Source of the DNA: Flavobacterium sp. SLB02
GTDB lineage: Bacteria; Bacteroidota; Bacteroidia; Flavobacteriales; Flavobacteriaceae
Assembly: GCF_009664855.1 (NCBI RefSeq)
Contig: NZ_CP045928.1
Coordinates: 762,420-825,067 of the forward strand
Direction of reading: 5' to 3'
Length of the DNA: 62,648 nucleotides
In this document: piece by piece, positions 1 through 9,030 of the stretch
Layout: every line of letters starts with the position of its first letter
How positions within the stretch are numbered: the first letter of the stretch is position 1
The notes under the pieces: generated by a model
Database searches by the model: none
What the model was told of the DNA's origin: nothing
What the model saw: only the letters and a program-made list of their open reading frames with translations
Position numbers and translations under genes: made by a program

Positions 1-1924
1 GAAGACCAGACACAGAAGCCGTAGTTCCTACCGAAGCATTAGCGGCATTTACCCAATTATAGGTAACTGTTCCAATGAAATTGGTTACCGCGCCAGCAGT
101 TACACTTCCGGTACTTTTTCCAAAACATATAACATCCGTTTTAGAAGAAGCAGCAAGGGCTAAAGCTGCGGTAGGTTGCGTAATAACTACTCCGGTAATG
201 TTGGCAGAACAACCATTGGCATCCACTACTTTTATGTTATAGGTTCCGGCCGTTAAACTCTGTAAAGTATTTGGAGCTGTTCCTCCATTAATATAATAAG
301 TAAACGGCGCAGTTCCGTTGGTAACATTTATTTGAATCTTACCATCGTTTCCACCAAAACAGGTTACATTGGTTTTTGGTCCTAGTGCAACGGTGTAAAA
401 TGGAGGTAAAGTAATATTAGAGGTTACAAAATCCCTATTTGCATACCACCATGTATTTATAGTATTTAAATTTCCGTACTGAGGACTATTATTGTTATTA
501 CTATTAAAATTATTCCAGGTATGACAATTACCGGGAGGAGTGTTGTTTGGAGTGCAGCCGGTAAGGTTTATTTTACTGCTAAAAACACCTCCAGTATAAG
601 TAATGTTGCTATCATCCCAGTAAAGTTTTAGAACATATCCTGATGGAGCAGCTGGTCTTACAGTTGTACATGAAAATCCATATTGGTTTTCTTCTATATC
701 ATACATCGGAAAATGAAAAGCAGCCTGTCCAAACGAAACCACTATAGGTATCGAAGTTCCTTGGGCTATAGTATTTCCCAGTCCGTCTTTTCCATTCCAG
801 GGAACACTAACAGCAAAGGGTGGAGCTCCGGAACCTGTTACACTTTTAGTAGTTAGCACATCTTTTGTACCTGGAGTATAAATTCCGTCACCATTATTAA
901 AATCAAGAAGTATATCAATTGTTCCGCTTTTAAAAACGCTAATATTAATATTGCTTTCGCCGATACCACAATTGGTAATTCCGTTTATTTGTATGTTTCC
1001 GTTATAAGTTCCGTTTTTCCAAACATTAATATCCGGATCAGAAAGAAAGACCTCATATTTCGGACTCATCTTAGTTGCATTTGCTGCATTCCAGACACTT
1101 TTTTGGTCATTAGCCGTATTTCCGCTGCTTCCTGCTCCTGTATTATTAAACGCAACATTAAAGTACCAAGGTCTAAAACCCGCACCGTTAAAATTAATTT
1201 TATTTACGAAACCAGTTTGTGTACTAGCTCCCGTTGTAGAACCATTATCTGGAGCAAAAACAAAGAAAGCGCCATTAAAGTCAGTGGCAACATCATCCAT
1301 TGCAAGGGCCCAACGTTTAGAATAAAGACGTCCTGAAATAGAATTTTTACTAGAATTATTAGCAACTGTAATGTCATAATAATTATAATAAAGTTCTGTA
1401 TAACTAGAGTTGTTGGTTTCAAATTCAATATAATAATCACCAGCAGGCATACCCGTTGGATCAAATACAATAGGAACATAACCAGTTGTAGTAATACCAT
1501 TAATTCCATTTGGTCCATTTTGAGCTCGTGAAAGTTTTTGTGCTTCCGTACCGGTTATATTAGATGAAGAAGTGGTTAAATTATAACTTCCAAATACAAC
1601 ATTTCCGTTAGGATCTAAAATTCTAAATTTAGAATCAACCTCTGAATTGCTATTATCCGGAGCAGATCTTCTGGCTTTACTAAAGCCCAGATATACTTTT
1701 TCACTATTTGGGTTTTGAATCCTAATGTATAAACGTTGTTCATTAGTAGAACCGTATCTGGCAAAATTACCATACTCATTGTTGTTGATGCAAAGAGAAG
1801 CACGATGATTAACATCCGGAGTGGTTTGTTTTGTACCTTCTCCGCCATAAACATTCATGAACAAAGAACTTAATATAAAACTTAGAAGGATTTTTATTCT
1901 GATTTTAAAAGTAAAGTTTTCCAT
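1..1924 (-). CDS. Large SprB-repeat surface protein, 3' end outside window
   Basis: An open frame of 641 codons runs from ATG at 1924 to the left window edge without a stop, so the C-terminus is missing. It starts with a signal peptide (basic start, then hydrophobic ILLSFILSSLFM). Residues about 30-510 form an Asn/Thr/Gly-rich extracellular region that I cannot assign. From about residue 515 there are SprB-type repeats, seen as NVTCFGGNDGKI, then AGTYNIKVVDANGCS, then a second DVICFGKSTGSVT unit. SprB repeats belong to Bacteroidota cell-surface adhesins of the gliding/T9SS system; a T9SS C-terminal domain beyond the edge is expected but unseen. It lies 32 bp downstream of a secreted protein gene on the same strand, so the two are probably cotranscribed. 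Confidence 0.85.
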   Translation of the reverse strand, partial: MENFTFKIRIKILLSFILSSLFMNVYGGEGTKQTTPDVNHRASLCINNNEYGNFARYGSTNEQRLYIRIQNPNSEKVYLGFSKARRSAPDNSNSEVDSKFRILDPNGNVVFGSYNLTTSSSNITGTEAQKLSRAQNGPNGINGITTTGYVPIVFDPTGMPAGDYYIEFETNNSSYTELYYNYYDITVANNSSKNSISGRLYSKRWALAMDDVATDFNGAFFVFAPDNGSTTGASTQTGFVNKINFNGAGFRPWYFNVAFNNTGAGSSGNTANDQKSVWNAANATKMSPKYEVFLSDPDINVWKNGTYNGNIQINGITNCGIGESNINISVFKSGTIDILLDFNNGDGIYTPGTKDVLTTKSVTGSGAPPFAVSVPWNGKDGLGNTIAQGTSIPIVVSFGQAAFHFPMYDIEENQYGFSCTTVRPAAPSGYVLKLYWDDSNITYTGGVFSSKINLTGCTPNNTPPGNCHTWNNFNSNNNNSPQYGNLNTINTWWYANRDFVTSNITLPPFYTVALGPKTNVTCFGGNDGKIQINVTNGTAPFTYYINGGTAPNTLQSLTAGTYNIKVVDANGCSANITGVVITQPTAALALAASSKTDVICFGKSTGSVTAGAVTNFIGTVTYNWVNAANASVGTTASVSGL

Positions 1925-1956
1925 ATTAAAAATTTAATATTGATATGATGGTTATG

Positions 1957-2613
1957 CTAAGAGAAAAAACGAACTGCAACTACATTTTGTAGTAAGAAAA
2001 CATAAGCGGCTCTGGTATTCATTGCGTTTTTTAAATCCAAGAAAGATTTATTAAAACCAACTCCCTTTGTTTTTTTCGGAGGAATGTAGGTATAGAGAAT
2101 CACCTGACTTTTACTTTCCGGGCAAGAGCCCGAAGTTGCAACAACCTTAGTGCCGTTCCACTGGTCGAGCATGTTAGTGTCAATTAAGTTTAGTTTCACA
2201 TAAAATTCTACAGACTCTCCCGCAGCAAGTGTAATTGTTTTACTAAATGCCGAATTGTTTTTATTCTGCAGTTTATTGCGCAGTAAAACATTATTTTGCG
2301 AAGAACTTCCGTCCGGGTTTTCGGCAAAGCCAGAAAAGTTGTCTGCAGATAATTGATAAGTGTCTGTAGTAGTTCCGGTATTTTTGATTTGAAGTAAAAA
2401 TGAAGTTTCAAAACCATTATACTTTTGCTCCTTATCTCCTTCAATAGTTATTTCTGAATTGCATGAACCAGATTGGGCAAACGAAAGAGTTGTAATTAAA
2501 CAGACCAGTAAATTAAAGATGTTTTTCTGAAAGATGTTTTTTTTGAAAGAAAAAATAAACTTACAATTGTTAACAAATTTCGCTGCTTTTTCAAGAGTAG
2601 TTTTAGTTATCAT
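1957..2613 (-). CDS. Secreted protein with CARDB/NEW3-like beta-sandwich, function unknown
   Basis: This is a 218-aa protein if it starts at ATG 2613. An upstream in-frame ATG at 2646 would add 11 residues but lies only 13 nt from a good -7 box, so 2613 is preferred. A basic N-terminal stretch of about 30 residues precedes a hydrophobic signal segment (LLVCLITTLSFAQ). The mature part has alternating beta-strand patterns with LQIKNTGTTTDTYQL and LAAGESVEFYVKL, typical of extracellular NEW3/CARDB-like sandwiches; that is fold inference only. The C-terminus (MNTRAAYVFLLQNVVAVRFF) is hydrophobic. It is first in a probable operon with the SprB-repeat adhesin and may help its export or anchoring; this is a guess from position. 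Confidence 0.7.
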   Translation of the reverse strand: MITKTTLEKAAKFVNNCKFIFSFKKNIFQKNIFNLLVCLITTLSFAQSGSCNSEITIEGDKEQKYNGFETSFLLQIKNTGTTTDTYQLSADNFSGFAENPDGSSSQNNVLLRNKLQNKNNSAFSKTITLAAGESVEFYVKLNLIDTNMLDQWNGTKVVATSGSCPESKSQVILYTYIPPKKTKGVGFNKSFLDLKNAMNTRAAYVFLLQNVVAVRFFS

Positions 2614-2659
2614 ATGCTTAGGTTTTTTGTTTTTGGTATTTATCAATTTTTAACAGAAT

Positions 2660-2667
2660 CAAAGTTA
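2660..2667 (-). promoter_or_regulatory. Candidate -7 box for the secreted protein/adhesin operon
   Basis: On the minus strand this reads TAACTTTG, a match to the flavobacterial TAnnTTTG box. No clear TTG is seen at the -33 distance. The implied start near 2653 leaves about 40 nt of leader to ATG 2613. The remaining intergenic stretch up to 3110 is very AT-rich and I see no gene in it. Confidence 0.45.
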
Positions 2668-3110
2668 TAGAGAGGTATTAATTTTGATTTTTTTTGTCCG
2701 TAACTAACCTAAAAACTCGTTGAAGTGTATTTTTTTTGTTAAATATTGGTCTAAAAAGCATTTTTTTTGTCATTTCTAACAAATAAAAAAGTAGTCTTTT
2801 TTTGGTTTTTTGATTAAAAACGTAAATTTTGAAAACTTATAAATGATTAATAATCAGGTATTTAGTTAATTTTTTGTAAATATGATTTAATCGACCAACT
2901 GTTTGGTTTAATAGATGAAGAGCACTTTTTTGTAAAATTGATGTAATCGAATTGTTATGTTCTCCCATCTTGTAAGAAACTTTAATTCTTGTTAAAATTT
3001 GAATTTAATGTTAACAGAAATAAAAAAAGTAAGAGGTTTAATTTTTCTTTTGTAAATTAGAAGTTCAATAAAATTATTAACCTCCTAAGAGGTTTCTAAA
3101 CCTTCCGCTT

Positions 3111-3596
3111 ATGAAAAATTTAATTTTAATACGCCATGCAAAATCAAGCTGGGAAGCTCCTTTAAAAGATTTCGACAGACCTTTAATGAAAAAAGGAATC
3201 CTGGATGCTCATGAAGTTTCGGCAAATATTTCAAATTTTCTTCCTAAAACCTATATAATATGGAGTAGTACTGCGGCGCGGGCTTCAGAAACTGCACTGA
3301 TTTTTGCTCAAAATATTTCGTATCCTATTGAAAGTATCGTTTATAAAGACGATCTTTATACTTTTGATGAAACACAGCTCGAAAAGGTTATCAAATCATG
3401 TGATAATAGTTTCGAAAGCGTTATTCTTTTTGGACATAACGAGGCTATTACAAATTTTGTTAATAAATTTGGGGATGTTTTTATCGAAAATGTACCTACT
3501 TCGGGCTTTGTATCCTTGCAGTTTGATGCAGAAAGTTGGAACTCAATTAATAAAGGTAAAACTCATAAAACAATTTTCCCCAAAGATTTAAAATAA
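3111..3596 (+). CDS. sixA: SixA-type histidine phosphatase
   Basis: This 161-aa protein belongs to the histidine phosphatase (phosphoglycerate mutase-like) superfamily. The catalytic RHAKSSW motif is at residues 8-14 with the nucleophilic His at 9, and the second conserved His is in ILFGHNEAI near residue 127. SixA removes phosphate from phosphohistidine proteins in E. coli; the substrate here is unknown. The length is typical for the short SixA branch. Its stop is 7 nt before the GTG of ppk1, so it is the first gene of a sixA-ppk1-ppx operon. That points to a link with polyphosphate or phosphate control rather than carbon metabolism, which is inference from position. Confidence 0.85.
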   Translation: MKNLILIRHAKSSWEAPLKDFDRPLMKKGILDAHEVSANISNFLPKTYIIWSSTAARASETALIFAQNISYPIESIVYKDDLYTFDETQLEKVIKSCDNSFESVILFGHNEAITNFVNKFGDVFIENVPTSGFVSLQFDAESWNSINKGKTHKTIFPKDLK

Positions 3597-3603
3597 TAAT
3601 AAA

Positions 3604-5685
3604 GTGTACGAACAGAAATATATCGATAGAGAAAAAAGTTGGTTAGCGTTTAATGCGAGAGTGCTTCAGGAAGCCGCAGACAATACGGTTCCGCTTTTAG
3701 ACAGGCTGCGTTTTGTTGGAATTTTTTCGAACAATTTAGATGAATTTTTCAGGGTTCGTTATGCCGCCATTCGTAGATTAAGCCTTTCCGGAATTTCTGG
3801 AGAAAAATACTTAGGTGGAGTTTCTGCCCATCAGTTAATTAAAGATATTACCGAAATTGTAATTCAGCAACAATCTGAAAGTTTACGCATTTTAGGTAAT
3901 ATTGAAACAGAACTGGAAGCAGAAAACATTTTAATTATAAATGAAGATGAAATAACACCCGATCAGGCATGCTTTTTAAAAGATTTTTTTGACCAAAGAC
4001 TGAGTCCGGAATTAGTGACCATTATTTTAAATGATCTAGCAGAATTCCCAATTCTTAAAGATACGTTGGGGTATCTGGCTGTTCGTTTAGAAATGAATAC
4101 AAACGATGAGGTTCGTTACGCAGTTATCGAAATCCCGAAAACTATCAACAGATTTGTTGTATTGCCATCTCACGATGATAAACATTATGTTATCCTTATC
4201 GATGATGTTATTCGTTATAACCTGAAAAACATCTTTAATATTTTCGATTATAAAAGTGTTTCGGCGCATATGATCAAAATTACACGTGATGCCCAGTTGG
4301 ATATCGATAGTGATTTGAGTAAAAGTATGCTCGAAAAAATTGCAACATCTGTAAAAGACAGAAGAATAGGAGAACCAGTTCGTTTTATTTATGATAATTT
4401 AATCGAAGAAGATACGCTGCGTTTCTTTTTAGATAAAATGAAAATTGTAGAAACAGATAGTATTATTCCTGGCGGAAGATATCACAATCGTAGAGATTAT
4501 ATGAGTTTTCCTAACCTGGGAAGATACGATTTACTTTATAAACCCAACGAACCATTACCAATTCCGGGATTAAGTCTGGGAGGAAGTATGCTGGAAAAAA
4601 TAAGTAAAAAAGATTATTTGTTACATGCTCCATATCAGTCATTTTCGTATTTAACCAAGTTTTTGCGTGAAGCAGCTTTAGACCCAAAAGTTACCAGTAT
4701 AAAAATTACGTTGTATCGTTTGGCTAAGAATTCGCAAATTATTAGTTCATTGATCAATGCAGCAAAGAATGGTAAAAAAGTAACTGTACAAATAGAACTT
4801 CAGGCGCGTTTTGATGAAGCAACCAATATCTCGTATGCAGAACAAATGCAAACCGAAGGGATTAATTTAATCTTTGGAATAAAAGGTCTAAAAGTACACA
4901 GTAAAATTTGTGTTATCGAAAGAGTTGAAGATGATAAAATACGTCGTTACGGATTTATATCTACAGGAAATTTCAACGAGTCAACGGCTAAAATCTATAC
5001 CGATGTTACGCTTTTTACCTGTCATCAGGGAATTTTGAAAGACATTTCGAAAATATTCGAATTTTTCGATATCAATTATAGAGTACACAGATACAAGCAT
5101 TTAATTGTATCACCACATTATACAAGAACGAAGTTTATTAAGCTGATAGATCGTGAAATTCTTCATGCTTTGGCCGGTAGAAAAACACATATTAAATTAA
5201 AAATGAATAGTTTATCTGATTTTAAAATGATCGATAAATTATACGAAGCCAGTAATGCCGGAGTAAAAATCCAGCTTCAGGTAAGAGGTATTTGCTCCCT
5301 AATTCCAGGAATTCCGGGAATGAGCGAAAACATCGAAGCCATAAGTATTGTCGATAATTACCTGGAACATTCAAGAGTTTACATTTTTGGAAACGCTGGT
5401 CTGACCGAAGTTTATATTTCATCAGCAGATTTTATGACCCGTAATCTTGACGGAAGAGTCGAAGTGACCTGTCCGATTTATGATCTTGAAATAAAGAAAG
5501 AATTAATAGATAATTTTAATATTGCATGGAAAGGGAATGTTAAAGTGAGATATCATTCCTATAAACTAGATAATAAATACAAGCCTCGAAATCATCATGC
5601 CCCTTTTAGAGCGCAACTTGAAACCTATAAATACTACCAGAACAAAGTTTCAGTATTAGAGCAAGTTCCTCAAAAAATAAATTAA
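3604..5685 (+). CDS. ppk1: Polyphosphate kinase 1
   Basis: This 693-aa protein covers the full PPK1 family. It makes inorganic polyphosphate reversibly from ATP. The N-terminal domain begins with REKSWLAFNARVLQEA and the NNLDEFFRVR helix. The phospholipase-D-like catalytic part has KVHSKICVIE with His 432 (the residue autophosphorylated in E. coli PPK1 lies in the same motif) and a second conserved His 589 in YLEHSRVYIF. The start is GTG at 3604, supported by alignment of the N-terminal motif; there is no better upstream start because sixA ends at 3596. It is the middle gene of the polyphosphate operon, 27 nt before ppx. Confidence 0.95.
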   Translation: MYEQKYIDREKSWLAFNARVLQEAADNTVPLLDRLRFVGIFSNNLDEFFRVRYAAIRRLSLSGISGEKYLGGVSAHQLIKDITEIVIQQQSESLRILGNIETELEAENILIINEDEITPDQACFLKDFFDQRLSPELVTIILNDLAEFPILKDTLGYLAVRLEMNTNDEVRYAVIEIPKTINRFVVLPSHDDKHYVILIDDVIRYNLKNIFNIFDYKSVSAHMIKITRDAQLDIDSDLSKSMLEKIATSVKDRRIGEPVRFIYDNLIEEDTLRFFLDKMKIVETDSIIPGGRYHNRRDYMSFPNLGRYDLLYKPNEPLPIPGLSLGGSMLEKISKKDYLLHAPYQSFSYLTKFLREAALDPKVTSIKITLYRLAKNSQIISSLINAAKNGKKVTVQIELQARFDEATNISYAEQMQTEGINLIFGIKGLKVHSKICVIERVEDDKIRRYGFISTGNFNESTAKIYTDVTLFTCHQGILKDISKIFEFFDINYRVHRYKHLIVSPHYTRTKFIKLIDREILHALAGRKTHIKLKMNSLSDFKMIDKLYEASNAGVKIQLQVRGICSLIPGIPGMSENIEAISIVDNYLEHSRVYIFGNAGLTEVYISSADFMTRNLDGRVEVTCPIYDLEIKKELIDNFNIAWKGNVKVRYHSYKLDNKYKPRNHHAPFRAQLETYKYYQNKVSVLEQVPQKIN

Positions 5686-5712
5686 TAATAAAAGAATAAT
5701 TTCAAATCATAA

Positions 5713-6609
5713 GTGAGCATGATTAATATAAAAAAATATGCAGCAATAGATATTGGTTCAAATGCCATGAGGCTTCTAATATCGAATGTTGTAGAACAAG
5801 ATGGCAAAGAACCACAATTTAATAAAAGTTCGCTTGTTCGTGTGCCAATTCGTTTGGGGCAAGATGCCTTTACCGTAGGAGAGATTTCAGAAGAAAATAT
5901 AGATCGAATGGTGGATGCCATGAAAGCATTCCATCTTTTGATGAAAGTACATAAAGTAGAGCGTTACATGGCATTTGCGACTTCGGCAATGCGGGAAGCG
6001 TATAATGCCAAAGAAGTTGTTGCTTTAATTAAAAAGAAAGCCGACATAAAAATTGAAATTATTGATGGTAAAAAAGAAGCTGCCATTATTGCATCAACTG
6101 ATTTGCTTCATTTATTAAAAAATGATGAAACGTATCTTTTTGTAGATGTGGGTGGTGGAAGCACCGAATTTACTTTGTTTTCTGACGGTAAATTAATCAA
6201 TTCAAGATCTTTTAAAGCTGGAACCGTTCGTTTACTGAATAATATGGTGCACGATGTGGTTTGGGATGAAATCGAAAAATGGATCAAAACTAATACGGCA
6301 GATTATGATGAGGTGACTTTAATTGGTTCTGGAGGAAACATCAATAAGCTGTTTAAAATGTCTGGAAAACAACAGGAAAAACCGCTTTCATATATTTACA
6401 TCAATTCGCAATATGCATTTTTAAATTCATTGACTTACGAACAAAGAATCGCAGAATTAGGATTGAATTCAGATCGTGCCGACGTAATTATTCATGCCAC
6501 CAGAATTTACCTGAATGCTATGAAATGGAGTGGAGCACGCCAAATTTACGTTCCAAAAATAGGACTTTCAGACGGAATAGTAAAAGCAATGTATTACGGT
6601 AAGATTTAG
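5713..6609 (+). CDS. ppx: Exopolyphosphatase / Ppx-GppA phosphatase
   Basis: This 298-aa member of the ASKHA-fold Ppx/GppA family hydrolyses polyphosphate ends or pppGpp. The phosphate-1 motif is AAIDIGSNAMRLLI near residue 10 and the phosphate-2 motif is LFVDVGGGSTEF near residue 142, followed by IGSGGNINKL. It lacks the C-terminal HD-like domain of long Ppx proteins, as is usual in Bacteroidota. The start may be GTG 5713 or ATG 5719. It follows ppk1 in one operon, placing synthesis and breakdown of polyphosphate under the same transcript. Confidence 0.9.
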   Translation: MSMINIKKYAAIDIGSNAMRLLISNVVEQDGKEPQFNKSSLVRVPIRLGQDAFTVGEISEENIDRMVDAMKAFHLLMKVHKVERYMAFATSAMREAYNAKEVVALIKKKADIKIEIIDGKKEAAIIASTDLLHLLKNDETYLFVDVGGGSTEFTLFSDGKLINSRSFKAGTVRLLNNMVHDVVWDEIEKWIKTNTADYDEVTLIGSGGNINKLFKMSGKQQEKPLSYIYINSQYAFLNSLTYEQRIAELGLNSDRADVIIHATRIYLNAMKWSGARQIYVPKIGLSDGIVKAMYYGKI

Positions 6610-6637
6610 TATTAGATCTTTAGGTAAAAAAATATTT

Positions 6638-6721
6638 TTGCCACGAATTCCACAAATTTACACGAATTATATTTTTCAATATGAATAAAAAATTAGTGTA
6701 AATTTGTGGAATTCGTGGCAA
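6638..6721. repeat. Long palindrome of the GCCACGAATT family
   Basis: Two perfectly complementary 26-nt arms (6638-6663 and 6696-6721) that begin with TTGCCACGAATTCC enclose a 32-nt loop. It follows ppx and can act as a terminator, but similar elements at 9617-9701 and 29519-29590 show it is a dispersed repeat family. Confidence 0.85.
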
Positions 6722-6773
6722 CTTTTTTCAGCATATTTCAGGCTGTAAACATAACTCAAAAACATATAAATAA

Positions 6774-7355
6774 ATGAATAAAACAAGACTCGAAGCGTTT
6801 AGTGATGGCGTATTAGCTATTATTATCACTATTATGATTTTAGAAATTAAAGTTCCTCAAGGACATGAATTTGCCGATTTAAAAAGACTTATTCCTAAAT
6901 TCCTAAGTTATATTTTAAGTTTTATTTATGTTGGAATTTATTGGAACAATCACCATTATTTAATTCATGGAATGACCAAAATAAACGGGAAAATCCTTTG
7001 GGCAAATTTGCATTTACTATTTTGGTTGTCTTTAATTCCCGTTGCAACAGGCTGGATGGGAGAACATAATTTTGCAAAAGCTTCTATGACTTTGTATGGA
7101 GTCGTATTGTTTTTATCGGCAATTGCGTATTTTATTTTACAGCGAATTATAATTGTTAACGAAGGCGAAAATTCAGTACTGGCAAAAGCGATTGGAAAAG
7201 ATTTAAAAGGGTACACATCAGCTGTTTTATATGTGGTAGGAATAGTCTTTTCGTTTTATAACGAATGGGTTTCAGGTGCTGCGTATTTCGCTGTGGCGAT
7301 GTTATGGCTTATCCCTGATAAAAGGATTGAAAAAGTCTTTGCTTCTAAAAATTAA
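6774..7355 (+). CDS. TMEM175-family potassium channel subunit
   Basis: This 193-aa membrane protein begins with MNKTRLEAFSDGVLAIIITIM, which carries the family signature R-x3-FSDGV-x-AI in the first helix (DUF1211/TMEM175). Bacterial members are single-repeat six-helix subunits that form tetrameric K+-selective channels, where hydrophobic residues of helix 1 line the pore. Further hydrophobic segments are seen near residues 40-60, 75-95, 105-125 and 145-180. It ends 17 nt before a Crp-type regulator gene and is probably cotranscribed with it. Confidence 0.85.
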   Translation: MNKTRLEAFSDGVLAIIITIMILEIKVPQGHEFADLKRLIPKFLSYILSFIYVGIYWNNHHYLIHGMTKINGKILWANLHLLFWLSLIPVATGWMGEHNFAKASMTLYGVVLFLSAIAYFILQRIIIVNEGENSVLAKAIGKDLKGYTSAVLYVVGIVFSFYNEWVSGAAYFAVAMLWLIPDKRIEKVFASKN

Positions 7356-7372
7356 TCTATTCAGAATTTATA

Positions 7373-7933
7373 ATGAAATCAGTTTTTCAATCTATTCAGG
7401 TCTTACCTCAAAATGAATTAGAGCTGCTCGATGATTTAATTACTTATAGAAAACTCAAAAAAGGAGAACTTTTATTGCAAGAAAATCAGGTTAGTAATGA
7501 AATCGTTTTTATTAATAAAGGGATTTTACGTTCGTATTTTTTCAATCATCAGGGCGATGAAATCACGAATTGTTTCGCTTTCGAAAATGAATTTATGGCT
7601 TCATTCTCGAGTTTTATAACGCAAAATGTAGCCGAAGAAAATATTCAGGCAATAGCCGATACAGAGTTGCAAGTCATAAGCCGTGAAAGTTTAGAAAAGC
7701 TTTATGCCTTAGGTATTCATTGGCAGGAAATAGGACGTAAGTTAACTGAAATGGAATATGTAACACTTCAAAAACGAATGATTTCGTTTCAGAAATTATC
7801 CGGAACCCAACGTTATGAAGAACTTTATAAAAACCATAAAAAATACCTTCAGCTCATTCCATTGCAATATTTAGCATCCTATTTAGGCGTTACACCAAGA
7901 CATTTAAGCCGTATTCGAAAGGCAATTTTATAG
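7373..7933 (+). CDS. Crp/Fnr-family transcriptional regulator
   Basis: This 186-aa protein has an N-terminal cyclic-nucleotide-binding-like beta-roll (residues about 15-110, with LLLQENQVSNEIVFINKGILR) and a short C-terminal helix-turn-helix ending in PLQYLASYLGVTPRHLSRIRKAI. The nucleotide pocket lacks the usual Arg-Ser of Crp, so the ligand is not predicted. It sits between the TMEM175-like gene and a two-gene oxidoreductase operon and is a likely local regulator of one or both; that is inference from position. Confidence 0.85.
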   Translation: MKSVFQSIQVLPQNELELLDDLITYRKLKKGELLLQENQVSNEIVFINKGILRSYFFNHQGDEITNCFAFENEFMASFSSFITQNVAEENIQAIADTELQVISRESLEKLYALGIHWQEIGRKLTEMEYVTLQKRMISFQKLSGTQRYEELYKNHKKYLQLIPLQYLASYLGVTPRHLSRIRKAIL

Positions 7934-7992
7934 GACATTTGTCTGGTTATCGAGAGATATCTCATCATTATTTTTGCTGAAAACAATATATA

Positions 7993-9027
7993 ATGATGAG
8001 AAAAAATATTTTAGTAATTGGCGGAACCGGCTTAGTAGGTAAAGTTATATTACGAATTCTTGAAGCAAGAAATCCTGACTTTAACCTGTTTGTGGGAAGT
8101 CGTCAGTCAGGAAAAACGAACAAAGATTTAATTGTTGATGTTACCAATCCAAAAACCTTTGAATGTATTCTACAGAATAAAATCGACCTGATTGTATTGT
8201 GTACAAAAGATAGCAAAAATGAAATTTTGCAGTTTGCCATACAAAACAAATTAGATTATATTGATATTACAAAACCAACACCAGATCTTACTATTGCGTA
8301 TGATTTAGCCAGGGCAAATAACCAGAAAATAAATAGCCGAATTGTTTTTAGTTCGGGCTGGATGGGCGGTATCGTAGGTAGTCTGGTTGATTTTATAGAG
8401 CCGGGCAAACATAAAATTAAGGAAACCAATATTTTTATCTATTATTCTGTAAAAGATTTGGCAGGAAAAAGTTCGGCCAATTTTTTAGCCGAAAACGTAT
8501 GTAAACCCTTTGTTGTTTATAAAAATAACCAACCGCAACATGTAAAGCATTTTTTAAATTCCGAAAAATTTAATTTCTCGTTTGGAATTGGCAAACGTCA
8601 GGTTTATAATCTTGATGTTCCGGATTTGTTTATTTTAAATCAGATAGAAAAAATACCAACTGTTTCGGTTAAGATGACCTACAATTCTAAGTTTGTAACC
8701 AGTTTAATGGGATATTTTCAATCGCTTAAGATTTTTAATATCATGTTTTTAAAAGAAAGACAACTGCTTTTTGGTTCAAGCGGAAATGGTGATCAAACCA
8801 TTTTTGAAGTAATCATAAAAACGAAGGATAAAACAAAAAGAATTAGCTTGCAAAGCATTAAAGGCCAAGCTGAATTAACGGCTTTTTCGACAGTTTTGCA
8901 TATCGAAAAAATGTTAAGTGACACTTTATCGGGCGGAATTTACTTTAGTCATCAAATACATTCGTCGAAAGAAGTTTATGAGGCTTTAAATACTTACAGT
9001 ACCATTAATCTTAAAACAAACCAATAG
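7993..9027 (+). CDS. Saccharopine-dehydrogenase-like NAD(P)-binding protein
   Basis: This 344-aa protein has a Rossmann start, NILVIGGTGLVGKVILRILE, and a body like saccharopine dehydrogenase/trans-acting enoyl reductase proteins (FSSGWMGGIVGSLVDF in the middle). The substrate cannot be told from the sequence. The first codon may be ATG 7993 or the adjacent ATG 7996. It is separated by 3 nt from the following flavodoxin-fold oxidoreductase, so the pair is translationally close and likely acts together in a redox response. Confidence 0.75.
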   Translation: MMRKNILVIGGTGLVGKVILRILEARNPDFNLFVGSRQSGKTNKDLIVDVTNPKTFECILQNKIDLIVLCTKDSKNEILQFAIQNKLDYIDITKPTPDLTIAYDLARANNQKINSRIVFSSGWMGGIVGSLVDFIEPGKHKIKETNIFIYYSVKDLAGKSSANFLAENVCKPFVVYKNNQPQHVKHFLNSEKFNFSFGIGKRQVYNLDVPDLFILNQIEKIPTVSVKMTYNSKFVTSLMGYFQSLKIFNIMFLKERQLLFGSSGNGDQTIFEVIIKTKDKTKRISLQSIKGQAELTAFSTVLHIEKMLSDTLSGGIYFSHQIHSSKEVYEALNTYSTINLKTNQ

Positions 9028-9030
9028 AGC

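Noticed and set aside
989..1336. 115-codon plus-strand frame
   Set aside because: It lies wholly inside the SprB-repeat protein gene on the other strand and has a Cys/Arg/Ser-rich composition typical of a shadow frame.
1204..1854. Minus-strand frames of 104 and 79 codons
   Set aside because: They are in other frames of the adhesin gene, whose own frame is open over the whole length and has a signal peptide and repeats.
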